Shown here: positions 34,104-41,901 of the stretch, in pieces | How the letters are laid out: the number at the start of each line of letters is the position of its first letter | Position numbering within the stretch: the first letter of the stretch is position 1 | Source: Microbacterium murale | Lineage (GTDB): Bacteria; Actinomycetota; Actinomycetes; Actinomycetales; Microbacteriaceae | Length of the DNA stretch: 64,000 nucleotides | Direction of reading: 5' to 3' | Assembly (NCBI RefSeq): GCF_030815955.1 | Contig: NZ_JAUSXK010000001.1 | Span: 1,922,001 to 1,986,000 of the forward strand | Position numbers and translations under genes: made by a program | The notes under the pieces: generated by a model | The model's input: only the letters and a program-made list of their open reading frames with translations | Told to the model about the DNA's origin: nothing | The model's database searches: none

Positions 34104-35918
34104 TCAGTTATCGCTCGTGCGGGAGCCCCGCACGTAGGCCTTCAAAGTGGCGAACCGGGCGCTCTGCGAGTGCTCGGTCCTTTCGATCCGGTAGGGGCCG
34201 ACGGATGCCGGGATGATGAACGTCTCGGCGTAGTGGACGACGAACGGCTCGAATGCTCCGCTCGGGCTGACGACCCGCGCTTCATCGCCCTCGACGAGGT
34301 TGATGACGTTGACGGTGCCGTCGGTGGCGTGGTCGGCGCCCTGCGTGAACCAGTGGCGTCTGGTCTCGATGAACTCGAGCTCGTGGAGGCCGGTGCGCTC
34401 TTCGACGACATCCCTTTCCTCGCGGATCGTGTCGACCTGATCGATGAGGTTCTCGTTCACCCAGTCGGTGTCGCGGTCCCACTGGATGTTGCGGGCGCCG
34501 TGATCGAGGTGCACAGGGCGCGGGATGCCGTCGAGCCCGACCCGACCCCAGTCCCAAAGTTTGAACGTGAAGATGAACGGCGTGGCCGAGATCTCGAGCA
34601 CCATCGAATTGGCGCCGGAGCAGTGGACGGTGCCGGCGGGGATCGCGAAGTGGTCGTGCTTCTTCGCCGGGTACGAGTTGATGTACTTCTCGGCGGGGAA
34701 GGGCTGGTCGCCGTTCTGCGCGGTGATGAGGTCTCGCACCATGGCGTCCTGGTCGATGCCGTTCTTGGTGCCGAGGTAGACCACGGCGTCGTCGCCGACG
34801 TCGAGCATGTAGTAGCTCTCGTCCTGCGTGTAGTGCATGCCGAAGGTGTTCTGGATGTAGTCGGTGAGCGGGTGCACCTGCAGGCTGAGGTTGCCGCCGT
34901 CCATGGTGTCGAGGAAGTCGAAGCGGATCGGGAACTCCGCCCCGAAGCGCGAGAACGTCTTGGCTCCGAGGAGTTCTGTGGGCTGGGCGAAGACGAGGTC
35001 GAGGGAGGGGATCTCGATGACGCCGCCGTCTCCTTCGAGCAGCAGCGAGTTCTCTTCGGGGACGCAGTCGAAGCACCAGGCGTAGTTGTCCTTCGACGGG
35101 TCGAGGCCGATGAGGTTCTTCATCCACTGGCCGCCCCATACGCCGGGGTCGAAGAACGGCACGACGCGGAACGGGCGGGATGCTGCTTCTCGCAGTGCCC
35201 CGCGGAAGGCGTCGCCGGTGATCATGCCGGCGACGTGGGCGTGCTCGGACGGCTGGGCCGGAGCGATGGCGTTGCCGTCGACGACGAAGTCGACCGTGTC
35301 GAAGAGGGAGCGCTTGTGTCGGTCGGCGACGCGCCATTCGACGAAGAAGCCGCGCTTGTACTTGCGCAGGTTGTCTTCGTTCGGGTTGTTCGCACGCCAG
35401 TTGGTGGCGCCCGCGCGCTGGCGCAGCTGGATCTCCCAGCGGGCCATGTCGACGATGACGGTCGTGGCGTTGTCGGTCTTGTCGGCCAGCAGGGCTGCGC
35501 CCCAGCCGATGACGACGGTGTTCTCTGCGATGCTGCCGGCCAGCTGGGAGAGCTTGGCGTCGTCGTAGAAGTCGGTGAGCGTGAAGTGGCTCATGACGCC
35601 GAAGACGCGGTCGTCGGTGAGGTTCGGAGCGATCAGCTGTTCGACCTCGGCGACAGGGCGGGCGGCGTCTTCGACGTCGACGATGTTCCAGCCGGGGAGC
35701 GCCTCGCGGATCTGCGCGGTGAGGGCGGGGACGTCGACGCCGGGGTAGGTGTCGACGAGGAGCGCGCCGCCGTGATTCGCGGCGGTCTCTGCGGCGGCCC
35801 GCCAGCCGGCTGCGCCGCGGAGGATCTTCTCGCCCGCGGGCAGTGCCACGGTGGGCTGGGTGTCGTAGCGGCCGCGTTCGGTGTGGCCCTCGTGCATGTC
35901 GCTGATCGGCGTGCTCAC
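34104..35918 (-). CDS. Two-domain class I mannose-6-phosphate isomerase
   Basis: A 604-residue protein. The C-terminal part is a cupin-type phosphomannose isomerase: LSLQVHPLTDYIQNTF, HDHFAIPAGTVHCSGANS and the FKLWDWGRVGLDG stretch. Mannose-6-phosphate and fructose-6-phosphate would be interconverted using bound zinc. The N-terminal 190 residues (VDTYPGVDVPALTAQIREAL, VFGVMSHFTLTDFYDDAKLS, DMARWEIQLRQR) form a separate domain reminiscent of nucleoside-kinase folds without a clear P-loop. It is seen in long class I isomerases. GTG at 35918 overlaps the ROK stop, with AGGAGAAC upstream. It links the imported sugar to glycolysis. Confidence 0.85.
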   Translation of the reverse strand: MSTPISDMHEGHTERGRYDTQPTVALPAGEKILRGAAGWRAAAETAANHGGALLVDTYPGVDVPALTAQIREALPGWNIVDVEDAARPVAEVEQLIAPNLTDDRVFGVMSHFTLTDFYDDAKLSQLAGSIAENTVVIGWGAALLADKTDNATTVIVDMARWEIQLRQRAGATNWRANNPNEDNLRKYKRGFFVEWRVADRHKRSLFDTVDFVVDGNAIAPAQPSEHAHVAGMITGDAFRGALREAASRPFRVVPFFDPGVWGGQWMKNLIGLDPSKDNYAWCFDCVPEENSLLLEGDGGVIEIPSLDLVFAQPTELLGAKTFSRFGAEFPIRFDFLDTMDGGNLSLQVHPLTDYIQNTFGMHYTQDESYYMLDVGDDAVVYLGTKNGIDQDAMVRDLITAQNGDQPFPAEKYINSYPAKKHDHFAIPAGTVHCSGANSMVLEISATPFIFTFKLWDWGRVGLDGIPRPVHLDHGARNIQWDRDTDWVNENLIDQVDTIREERDVVEERTGLHELEFIETRRHWFTQGADHATDGTVNVINLVEGDEARVVSPSGAFEPFVVHYAETFIIPASVGPYRIERTEHSQSARFATLKAYVRGSRTSDN

Positions 35919-36805
35919 TTGTTCTCCTGGTCGTGCTCGATGCGTGGATGCGCCTGGCGGGCGAGCGTGCTCAGCCCGCGGGCGACGGAGTATTCGGGTT
36001 CCGGCGGCACGATGAACCGCGGCGGTGTCATGGATGGCCAGAGGTGTTCGCGCGCGTACGTCTCGATGGGCGCGCTGACGGCGTCGCCCGCACGCAAGAT
36101 GCCGCCGGAGAGGATCACGACCGAGGGGTCGTACATGTGGATCAATGTCACGACGGTCGCACCCCAGACGTGCAGGAAGCTGTCGCGGAGTGCGGCGTTG
36201 TCGTCGCTCTCGAAGAGTTCTTTAACGCTGAGCCCGTCGCTTCGCTCGCGCAGCGCCCACGCGCTGGCCAGTGCTTCCGCGCAGCCGACGTTCCCGCAAG
36301 GACAAACCGGCCCGCTGACGTCGACGGTGGCGTGTCCACCGAGAATCCCGGCGTGCCCGGTGACTCCGCGAAGCGGAACGCCGTCGATCATCGCGGCGGT
36401 GCCGATGCCCGTGCCGAGGGTGACGAGCACGGCGTCGCGCTCGCCGCCGGCGGAGCCGGTGGATGTCTCTCCGATGAGCGCCGCGCGTGCGTCGTTCTCG
36501 ACGACAGCGGGCAGGCCGAGTTCGCTCTTTGCCCAGGAGTGGAGGTCGAAGTCGCGCAGGAAGTCGTACTTGTCGTTGGCGTGCAGCATGCGCCCGGATG
36601 CCGGTGACACGACGCCCGGAACGGCGATCCCGAGCGCGGTCGGAGCTGTGTCGGTCTGCGCGATCAGTGCACGGGATGCCGACGCCGCTGCCGCGAGGTC
36701 GCTCTCATCGCCGCGAACGGGGATGCTGTCGACGCCGAGGATGCGTCCGCCATCGATGACGGCGAGCTTGATCTCGGTGCCACCGAAGTCAATGCACAGC
36801 TCCAT
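35915..36805 (-). CDS. ROK-family sugar kinase
   Basis: A 296-residue ROK (repressor-ORF-kinase) protein without an N-terminal HTH, so it is a kinase rather than a repressor. The ATP-binding N-terminus (MELCIDFGGTEIKLAVIDGG), the NDARAA motif and the zinc motif CPCGNVGCAE are intact. It probably phosphorylates the sugar released by import or by the glycosidase, providing the substrate of the isomerase. ATG follows GGAGG. A perfect palindromic operator lies 25-40 bases upstream. Confidence 0.9.
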   Translation of the reverse strand: MELCIDFGGTEIKLAVIDGGRILGVDSIPVRGDESDLAAAASASRALIAQTDTAPTALGIAVPGVVSPASGRMLHANDKYDFLRDFDLHSWAKSELGLPAVVENDARAALIGETSTGSAGGERDAVLVTLGTGIGTAAMIDGVPLRGVTGHAGILGGHATVDVSGPVCPCGNVGCAEALASAWALRERSDGLSVKELFESDDNAALRDSFLHVWGATVVTLIHMYDPSVVILSGGILRAGDAVSAPIETYAREHLWPSMTPPRFIVPPEPEYSVARGLSTLARQAHPRIEHDQENK

Positions 36806-36829
36806 CAGGCCTCCTTGTCCCCGCGTTGT

Positions 36830-36845
36830 TTGGTAACGTTACCAA
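36830..36845. promoter_or_regulatory. Perfect LacI-family operator of the sugar operon
   Basis: TTGGTAACGTTACCAA is a perfect 16-base palindrome with the central CG expected for LacI/GalR repressors. It sits 25 bases before the ROK start, at the head of the whole minus-strand operon that ends at about 28.9 kb. A half-matching site, AACGTTACCA, occurs upstream of the LacI gene at 40470-41495, which is therefore the likely repressor. Confidence 0.8.
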
Positions 36846-37242
36846 TATGCCCCCAAGGGTGTCAACCACTTCATGCGGCGGCGAGTTCCCTGAAATTTTG
36901 AGACGAGGCAACGGCTCAGCCCTCCCGGCACTGTTGACGTGAAAGGCAATAGGGACCCTCCTTCCTGCTCGGTCGGCACCTAGCCCGCCGGTCACCCTCC
37001 CTAAGCTCCCGTTCGAGATCTCCTCCGGGACGTCGCTGAGGCCGCGTGATGCGCTCTCTCGACGTGGTGACTTGTGCCGCGAAGTCGCGCACGGTTTCGT
37101 CGCGCCCGAGAACCCCGGTCAGCACTTTCTGATCGGTCACTCAGGGCTACGAGGCCCGCCTAGAGAAACGAGAACATCATGGCAATCCAGCAGCAGAGCA
37201 TCCCACTCTACAGAACCCACAGGACGCCGACTGCGCCACGGC
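36846..37242. other. Gap with no recognisable gene, downstream boundary of the defence-like island
   Basis: About 400 bases between the sugar-operon operator and the HNH-like gene. Short open frames are present but none has a family match, a good ribosome-binding site or coding-like composition. No transposase fragment, tRNA or obvious direct repeat was found. It probably contains the sugar promoter on the left and an insertion boundary on the right. Confidence 0.4.
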
Positions 37243-37953
37243 CTACTTCGTTGCCACTCGCTGCATCTCGACGTCGTCGTCGGGGAAAGATGTCCAGCCA
37301 TCCGGGTCCGTGAGGTCAAATCGGTATCGCAGGGCCAACCATCCCCAATAGACGTACGACTCGAACCCGACGAGTTCACCGTCGAGACTGAAGCCCTCCG
37401 CATCGGCGAAACCCGAGCCACGACCCATGCCTTGCTTCCGTTCGAACTCGAACACGGAGGCGTTGACCAGCAACTGCATTCCAATATGCGGCGGATCATC
37501 GACTGCGGAGAGGTCATCTAGATACTCGACGAGAGCCTTCGGCGCGGAAAGACCGATCACCGTCGCACGACAGCAGATGTGCTTCACCCAGTACTTGATC
37601 AAGTTGGCTCGACTGAGTTCCCAGTCGCCACCATAGACATCGCTGAAAGCAAACAGCCCCGACTCACCGACCACCTCGTGCGTGTCTAGATACTTCAGCA
37701 GGGTTATGTAGGAGTGGTCAAACGGGTGACTCCGGGCGTTGTTGCAATCACGACAGAGGCTTGGTTCCCACTTGAGGATGTCAGCCTTCGCGCCCCTCAC
37801 ATCGGTCGGTGCAACGTCAGAACTGAAGTGAACGACGGCGTTGTCGCCAGACCAGGATCCGCGACCGTGGTTCAAACGCAACTCGGCCGCGGCAAACTTG
37901 TGTTCGCGGGAATCGGCTAGCGCGCCGCACCACCAACAGACCGGACCAGCCAC
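37243..37953 (-). CDS. CxxC / HNH-like protein of the island
   Basis: A 236-residue protein. A zinc-binding arrangement resembling HNH nucleases is visible: CWWC (C6, C9), an E-H pair (E17, H18), then CRDCN (C67, C70, N71) and D79, with LCRDCNNARSHPFD reading like the second half of the HNH fold. The C-terminal 150 residues match no known domain. GTG at 37953 lies five bases after the stop of the preceding gene, so it is the last gene of the four-gene operon. If it is a nuclease it would be the effector, but the metal-ligand residues are inferred only. Confidence 0.6.
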   Translation of the reverse strand: MAGPVCWWCGALADSREHKFAAAELRLNHGRGSWSGDNAVVHFSSDVAPTDVRGAKADILKWEPSLCRDCNNARSHPFDHSYITLLKYLDTHEVVGESGLFAFSDVYGGDWELSRANLIKYWVKHICCRATVIGLSAPKALVEYLDDLSAVDDPPHIGMQLLVNASVFEFERKQGMGRGSGFADAEGFSLDGELVGFESYVYWGWLALRYRFDLTDPDGWTSFPDDDVEMQRVATK

Positions 37954-37958
37954 GGCTT

Positions 37959-38558
37959 CTAACTCTTAGCCTTCGCGCGAGGCAGGTCCGACTTCACGAG
38001 GTTGACGCCGATGGAGCTCAGCTTGAGGTCGTCGGACTTCGCACTGCTGAGGAACCCGGCCCTGCGGGACTGAGACGCCGCGTTGGCAGCATCGCTCGGA
38101 AGCCTCCAGTCCGCAACCATGAAGCAGCTCATCACCTGCGCGACGGTCGTGGCTTCCAACTCTGCGATCCTCAGGATCCAATACACAGCGACGGCGTATC
38201 GCTCGTCGTGACCGACCGGCACCTTTTCAGCGGCGAAATCCTTGAATGAGATTTTGCCCTCCGGAAACAGTTCGATGTCAGGATCATTGGAAACCGACTT
38301 GCCAGACTTCGAGCCGTTCTTACGCGCACGTGGGCTCGACTTCGAGCCGGCGTCGGTCGAGGCAGGCGCGGGAGCAGGGGCCGACGAGGAAATGTTCCCC
38401 TCCTCCTGCTGGCGAGCCGGAGAGGTCTCAGCGATGAGGGAAGCGCCGCCGATCAAGTACTGAAAGGCACCGGCCTGCAGCTTCCTCGGAAGCGAATTCA
38501 CTACGTCAGCTGCCCGGGTGACACGGTCAAGCCGCGTCTCGAATTCGGTGTTGTCCAT
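37959..38558 (-). CDS. Winged-helix-like protein B of the island
   Basis: A 199-residue protein. A charged linker (KSSPRARKNGSKSGK) separates an N-terminal helical segment from a domain beginning FKDFAAEKVPVGHDERYAVA and continuing VYWILRIAELEATTVAQVMS. The same domain is seen in protein A (39342-39869), where the matching pieces are HKALLAAYWFQVVQGNPTFQ and KTYKLTTAGVKAVEAM. The shared YW residues and the C-terminal strand suggest a winged helix. ATG at 38558 is chosen for its GGAGG site; an upstream ATG at 38570 lacks one. It may bind DNA or RNA, or be the antitoxin of the HEPN protein. Confidence 0.6.
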   Translation of the reverse strand: MDNTEFETRLDRVTRAADVVNSLPRKLQAGAFQYLIGGASLIAETSPARQQEEGNISSSAPAPAPASTDAGSKSSPRARKNGSKSGKSVSNDPDIELFPEGKISFKDFAAEKVPVGHDERYAVAVYWILRIAELEATTVAQVMSCFMVADWRLPSDAANAASQSRRAGFLSSAKSDDLKLSSIGVNLVKSDLPRAKAKS

Positions 38559-38584
38559 CGGATCCTCCATTTACTAGTTCGGGT

Positions 38585-39352
38585 CTATGACTTCGAGAGG
38601 GAGTGGATGAGCTTCTCTGCCGCCTCAACGCCGGGCGGGAGGAGTCGAATGAGCTTGGTCGTCTCGTCGAAATCGATCAGCCGTTCCTTATGCATCGGAC
38701 GAAGCACCGCCTTCCGCACATCATTCGGCCTCTTGTGTTCGAGCCACGAGACCAGCTCGGCCTCGGTCGCCTCGGTGACGCCCGCGAGCAGCAGCAGCAC
38801 CTGCTGCTTGAGGGTCAGTCCTGTCCGAAGGACACGTCGCTTCTCGCCCCACTTCCACACCAGACTGATCTCGCGCTCGACAAGCGCCTCGACGACCTCG
38901 CTGGCCTGATCGGTGGTCAGTCCATGGAAGAGGCGGACGAGTTCAGCCATGAGCCACTTGCTCATGTAAAGGACCGCGGTGGCGTCCATCTGGTTCGGGT
39001 TGACGTCGCCGCCCGCGTGCCCAACCCCGCGGTTGTTTCGAATCTCGTAGAGCGCGACGATCATTCGAGGGATCTGGATTCGCGGAGAACGATCCGCCGC
39101 GGTGTATTTCTGCTCGAGAGCGAGGCAGGCCGCGGGCATGTTCCGGGGCTTACTGGCCCGGGTGGGATACGTGCCGGATAGATAGCCCTCCACGATCGTA
39201 TAGACAGCTTCGCAGAGCTTCCCACCATTGAGCTCGGAGGGCTCCCACCGATGCTCGGCGTAGTTCGTGACGACTTCTGCATGGGCATCAAGCAGGTCCT
39301 GAACGAGCGTCGAAGGCAATGCCGCAAACGCGGTCTTCGGGTCAATCGACAT
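38585..39352 (-). CDS. HEPN-type protein with C-terminal winged helix
   Basis: A 255-residue protein. Residues 95-130 carry ALYEIRNNRGVGHAGGDVNP, where R105 and H112 form the R-X6-H motif of HEPN RNases, and the RN-x-GxGH context resembles the Abi_C domain of abortive-infection proteins. The C-terminal 90 residues (LTLKQQVLLLLAGVTEATEA, then HKERLIDFDETTKLIRLLPP) form a winged helix. ATG at 39352 overlaps the stop region of protein A. HEPN toxins cut RNA and are usually held in check by a partner; the flanking winged-helix-like proteins are candidates. RNase activity is not proved. Confidence 0.7.
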   Translation of the reverse strand: MSIDPKTAFAALPSTLVQDLLDAHAEVVTNYAEHRWEPSELNGGKLCEAVYTIVEGYLSGTYPTRASKPRNMPAACLALEQKYTAADRSPRIQIPRMIVALYEIRNNRGVGHAGGDVNPNQMDATAVLYMSKWLMAELVRLFHGLTTDQASEVVEALVEREISLVWKWGEKRRVLRTGLTLKQQVLLLLAGVTEATEAELVSWLEHKRPNDVRKAVLRPMHKERLIDFDETTKLIRLLPPGVEAAEKLIHSLSKS

Positions 39353-39869
39353 CGGAACCCGCGAGCATCGCCTCGACTGCCTTCACGCCTGCGGTCGTCA
39401 GCTTGTAGGTCTTTCGAGCCTGACGACTCTTTCCGGTCTTGGCGGTTTGCATGATCAGCGCGGGTTTCTGCGCCTCCGCTGACCCGAGGGCATCGGTGAT
39501 ATTTGGGATGCCCTGGCCCATGTTCTTGAGCGCGACGTTCAAGGTGAACGACTGGAAAGTCGGGTTCCCCTGCACAACCTGGAACCAGTACGCAGCCAGC
39601 AAAGCTTTGTGGGCGTTGGTCTTCGCAACGCCCGTCTCGAAGATCTCGTCTATCGACGTGTAGCTTCGGATCGGCACTCCGACCGAGGAGGGTGGCGAGG
39701 TATCCTCGAAGTGTGAAGTCGATGCGACACCGGTCTTGATGTCTCGCACTGAGTAGCGGTCGGCGGCCCATCGTAGAACTCGGCTTTGCTGTTCGGGTTC
39801 GAGCGGAGAAAGTGCTGATGAGATAGCTCCCATCGCCTTGATCTCCAGATCTTCGTTCTCAGTGCTCAT
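39342..39869 (-). CDS. Winged-helix-like protein A, first gene of the island operon
   Basis: A 175-residue protein with acidic N-terminus (STENEDLEIKAMGAISSALS) and a C-terminal domain of about 100 residues (TSIDEIFETGVAKTNAHKAL, LAAYWFQVVQGNPTFQSFTL, KTYKLTTAGVKAVEAM). The pattern of helices and final strand suggests a winged helix. It is related to protein B over this domain. ATG at 39869 follows GGGAGGGG and starts the four-gene minus-strand operon. A palindrome at 39910-39932 lies upstream, so it may autoregulate the operon. No family name is assigned. Confidence 0.62.
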   Translation of the reverse strand: MSTENEDLEIKAMGAISSALSPLEPEQQSRVLRWAADRYSVRDIKTGVASTSHFEDTSPPSSVGVPIRSYTSIDEIFETGVAKTNAHKALLAAYWFQVVQGNPTFQSFTLNVALKNMGQGIPNITDALGSAEAQKPALIMQTAKTGKSRQARKTYKLTTAGVKAVEAMLAGSDVD

Positions 39870-39909
39870 GGTCCCCTCCCGGGTTTGGTTGAGGAGACAG
39901 TACCACGAA

Positions 39910-39932
39910 ACATCGGTCTTAATTACCGATGT
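39910..39932. promoter_or_regulatory. Inverted repeat upstream of the island operon
   Basis: ACATCGGT (39910-39917) and ACCGATGT (39925-39932) are exact reverse complements, separated by seven bases of A/T-rich sequence. The repeat is 41 bases before the start of protein A, in the expected promoter position. It is a candidate operator for one of the winged-helix proteins in the operon. Function inferred. Confidence 0.55.
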
Positions 39933-40469
39933 GATTACTGATTTACGCGCCTACCTCTCGTTGCCTGATGTTGTTCGTCGATCCGCCGGGCAGATTCCCT
40001 GTAATAACGGGCTAAGAAACACCATTCTTGGAAGATGCGGCAGTTCGTCCTAGCGAGTACGCACTGCATGTTCGTTTGCTCAAACTGGCGATTAGGCATC
40101 GATAAGCCAAAATTAAGCGGAAAGTCAGGCCCACTGGGCGGAAGGTTCGTTGAACTAGACCCGACCGGACATGCGGACCGCGACGTGCTTCATGCGTTTG
40201 GCTTTACTTGTCGGGGTGCTGATGGCAGAAGATCGTTTGGATCAGCGGGTTCTCGGGCCATTGCGGAGACGTGCCTGAGCTCATGCACACCGCAAGCTCC
40301 GATTCGCTGCCGAGGTTGGCGGCACGGATGGGCGTCCCTGCTGAAAGCCGTGCTCGATGCCGAGCAGTAACCGCGAACTTTTCGCTCATTAGCGACAGAT
40401 CACAGTCGATCGTCTCACCGCGCTCACTCCACGCGGCGGGGATTCACACGTAGCATCGCAGCCTCTTCA
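39933..40469. other. Gap with no recognisable gene, upstream boundary of the island
   Basis: About 540 bases between the island promoter and the LacI stop. Open frames exist on both strands (one plus-strand frame of 111 codons from 40035) but none has a plausible start site, family match or partner. Composition is lower in G+C than the flanks. No phage attachment site, tRNA or transposon end was recognised. Confidence 0.4.
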
Positions 40470-41495
40470 CTATCGAACGTGCATCCGCAGCGACACCGGC
40501 AGCTCGATTTCCCGCACCGCAGCATCCTCGTCGCCACCATCCAGCCGATCCAGCAGCATCCGCGCCGCCGTCCGTCCCAGCTCGCGCGGATCATGATCAA
40601 TGACGCTGATGGGCACCGGTGACAGCTCGGCCAGCTCGAAGTCGTCGAAGCTCATGAGTTCGGGGAAGTCGGTGGCGGTCTTGATTCCGACATGCAACTG
40701 CTGGCTGATCTCCTTGACGGCACCGATCGCGTTGCGGTTGTTGGCGCAGAAGATCGCGGTGGGCGGATTCTTCATACCGAGCAGCGCACGGGTGGCGTCA
40801 CGGGCCTGGTCGACGGTCTGCTGCCCGGCGGCGATGAGTGCCGGTTCGACCTTGATACCGCGTTCTTCAAGTGCACGGATGAACCCCGCGTGCCGGCGCT
40901 CGCCGGTGAAGATCGAGAGGGTGTTGCCGAGGTAGCCGATGCGGGTGTGGCCGGCGTCGATGAGGGCGATGGTGCCGCGGTAGGCACCGTCGTCATCGGC
41001 GAGCACGACGCTGTCCGCCTCGATTCCGTCGACGCGTCGCGAGGCGAGCACGACAGGCACGCCCTGGCTCTGCGAGTGCGCGAGGTGGCCAGAGGTGGAG
41101 CTGGCGGGGACGACGATGAGACCGTCGACGCGTCGCCCGAGGAAGTCGCCGACGAGCTCCGCCTCGCGGCCCGGATCCTCTGAGGTGTTGCCGAGCAGGA
41201 TTCGTCGTCCGGTGAGGGCAGCTTCCTCTTCGACGCCGAGCGCGAAGGTGCTGTAGTACGGGTTGGCGATGTTCGTGATGGCGACACCGATGAGTCCACT
41301 GCTGTGGCCAGGGCGGATGCTGCGCGCGTTCTCGTTGCGGTGATAGCCGAGTTCGGCCACGGCATCCATCACTCGCTGCTGCACGTCGGGCTTGACGTTC
41401 ACGCCACCGGAGAGCGTGCGCGAGACGGTCATCGGACTCACGCCCGCGCGCTGTGCGACCTCCTTGACGGTCGGACGGTGCGGCTTCTCAGCCAT
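40470..41495 (-). CDS. LacI-family regulator, probable repressor of the sugar operon
   Basis: A 341-residue LacI protein: HTH PTVKEVAQRAGVSPMTVSRT (residues 8-27), hinge NENARSIRPGHSSGLIGVAI, and effector domain with RILLGNTSEDPGREAELVGD and FPELMSFDDFELAEL. Autoregulation is suggested by GGGAACGTTACCAG upstream of its start (41546-41560), which matches most of the perfect palindrome before the ROK gene. The sugar ligand is unknown. It is separated from that operon by the four-gene island. Confidence 0.9.
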   Translation of the reverse strand: MAEKPHRPTVKEVAQRAGVSPMTVSRTLSGGVNVKPDVQQRVMDAVAELGYHRNENARSIRPGHSSGLIGVAITNIANPYYSTFALGVEEEAALTGRRILLGNTSEDPGREAELVGDFLGRRVDGLIVVPASSTSGHLAHSQSQGVPVVLASRRVDGIEADSVVLADDDGAYRGTIALIDAGHTRIGYLGNTLSIFTGERRHAGFIRALEERGIKVEPALIAAGQQTVDQARDATRALLGMKNPPTAIFCANNRNAIGAVKEISQQLHVGIKTATDFPELMSFDDFELAELSPVPISVIDHDPRELGRTAARMLLDRLDGGDEDAAVREIELPVSLRMHVR

Positions 41496-41545
41496 GGCTC
41501 TGCCCTTCGGTGTGCGCTCCCTTGTGAAGCGTGAGGAGCGCTACG

Positions 41546-41560
41546 AGGGAACGTTACCAG
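41546..41560. promoter_or_regulatory. Probable autoregulatory LacI operator
   Basis: AGGGAACGTTACCAG contains AACGTTACCA, identical to the right portion of the perfect TTGGTAACGTTACCAA site before the ROK operon; the left half is degenerate. It is 51 bases from the LacI ATG, a usual position for autorepression. Confidence 0.55.
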
Positions 41561-41681
41561 CGACTCTCAAGAAGAGACCAGCCGAGGCGGGCTCGCCGTC
41601 GATCTCGTTGAAATGCTGATGCATCCGGTTCGAGTCGCGTCCTGGATCGAACGTGACTACTCGGCTTGTTGCGGCGCAGGA

Positions 41682-41852
41682 TCACTCGGGATGCTGGCTG
41701 TGATCCTCGACGTCGGGTTCTGCCCGGAGCAGGTCAGCGGCCTCTTCCTCCGGGCGGGGCGCGATGTTCTCGTCGAGCTCGATCTCCGGCACGGTGGCCT
41801 CGCCCGGGCCGGGGATGTGCTCCCGGTGCGGCTGGTCGTTGTGAGACTCCAC
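41682..41852 (-). CDS. Small acidic protein
   Basis: A 56-residue, highly acidic protein (ATVPEIELDENIAPRPEEEA, then DLLRAEPDVEDHSQHPE) without a hydrophobic segment. GTG at 41852 is preceded by AAGGAG eight bases away. It lies 50 bases downstream of the PPOX-family gene on the same strand, so it may be its operon partner. Function unknown. Confidence 0.55.
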   Translation of the reverse strand: MESHNDQPHREHIPGPGEATVPEIELDENIAPRPEEEAADLLRAEPDVEDHSQHPE

Positions 41853-41901
41853 GGTGGCTCCTTCGCTCTATGGCAGCCTGCGGTCGTCGACCGCGGCAGG
41901 C

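Noticed and set aside
34077..36836. A 919-codon open frame on the plus strand
   Set aside because: It is the reverse complement of the ROK kinase and mannose-6-phosphate isomerase genes, with a repetitive V/D/E/A-rich protein typical of antisense frames in high-G+C DNA.
40035..40370. A 111-codon plus-strand frame in the gap before the LacI gene
   Set aside because: No ribosome-binding site, no family match and an unusual Cys-rich composition; more likely non-coding.
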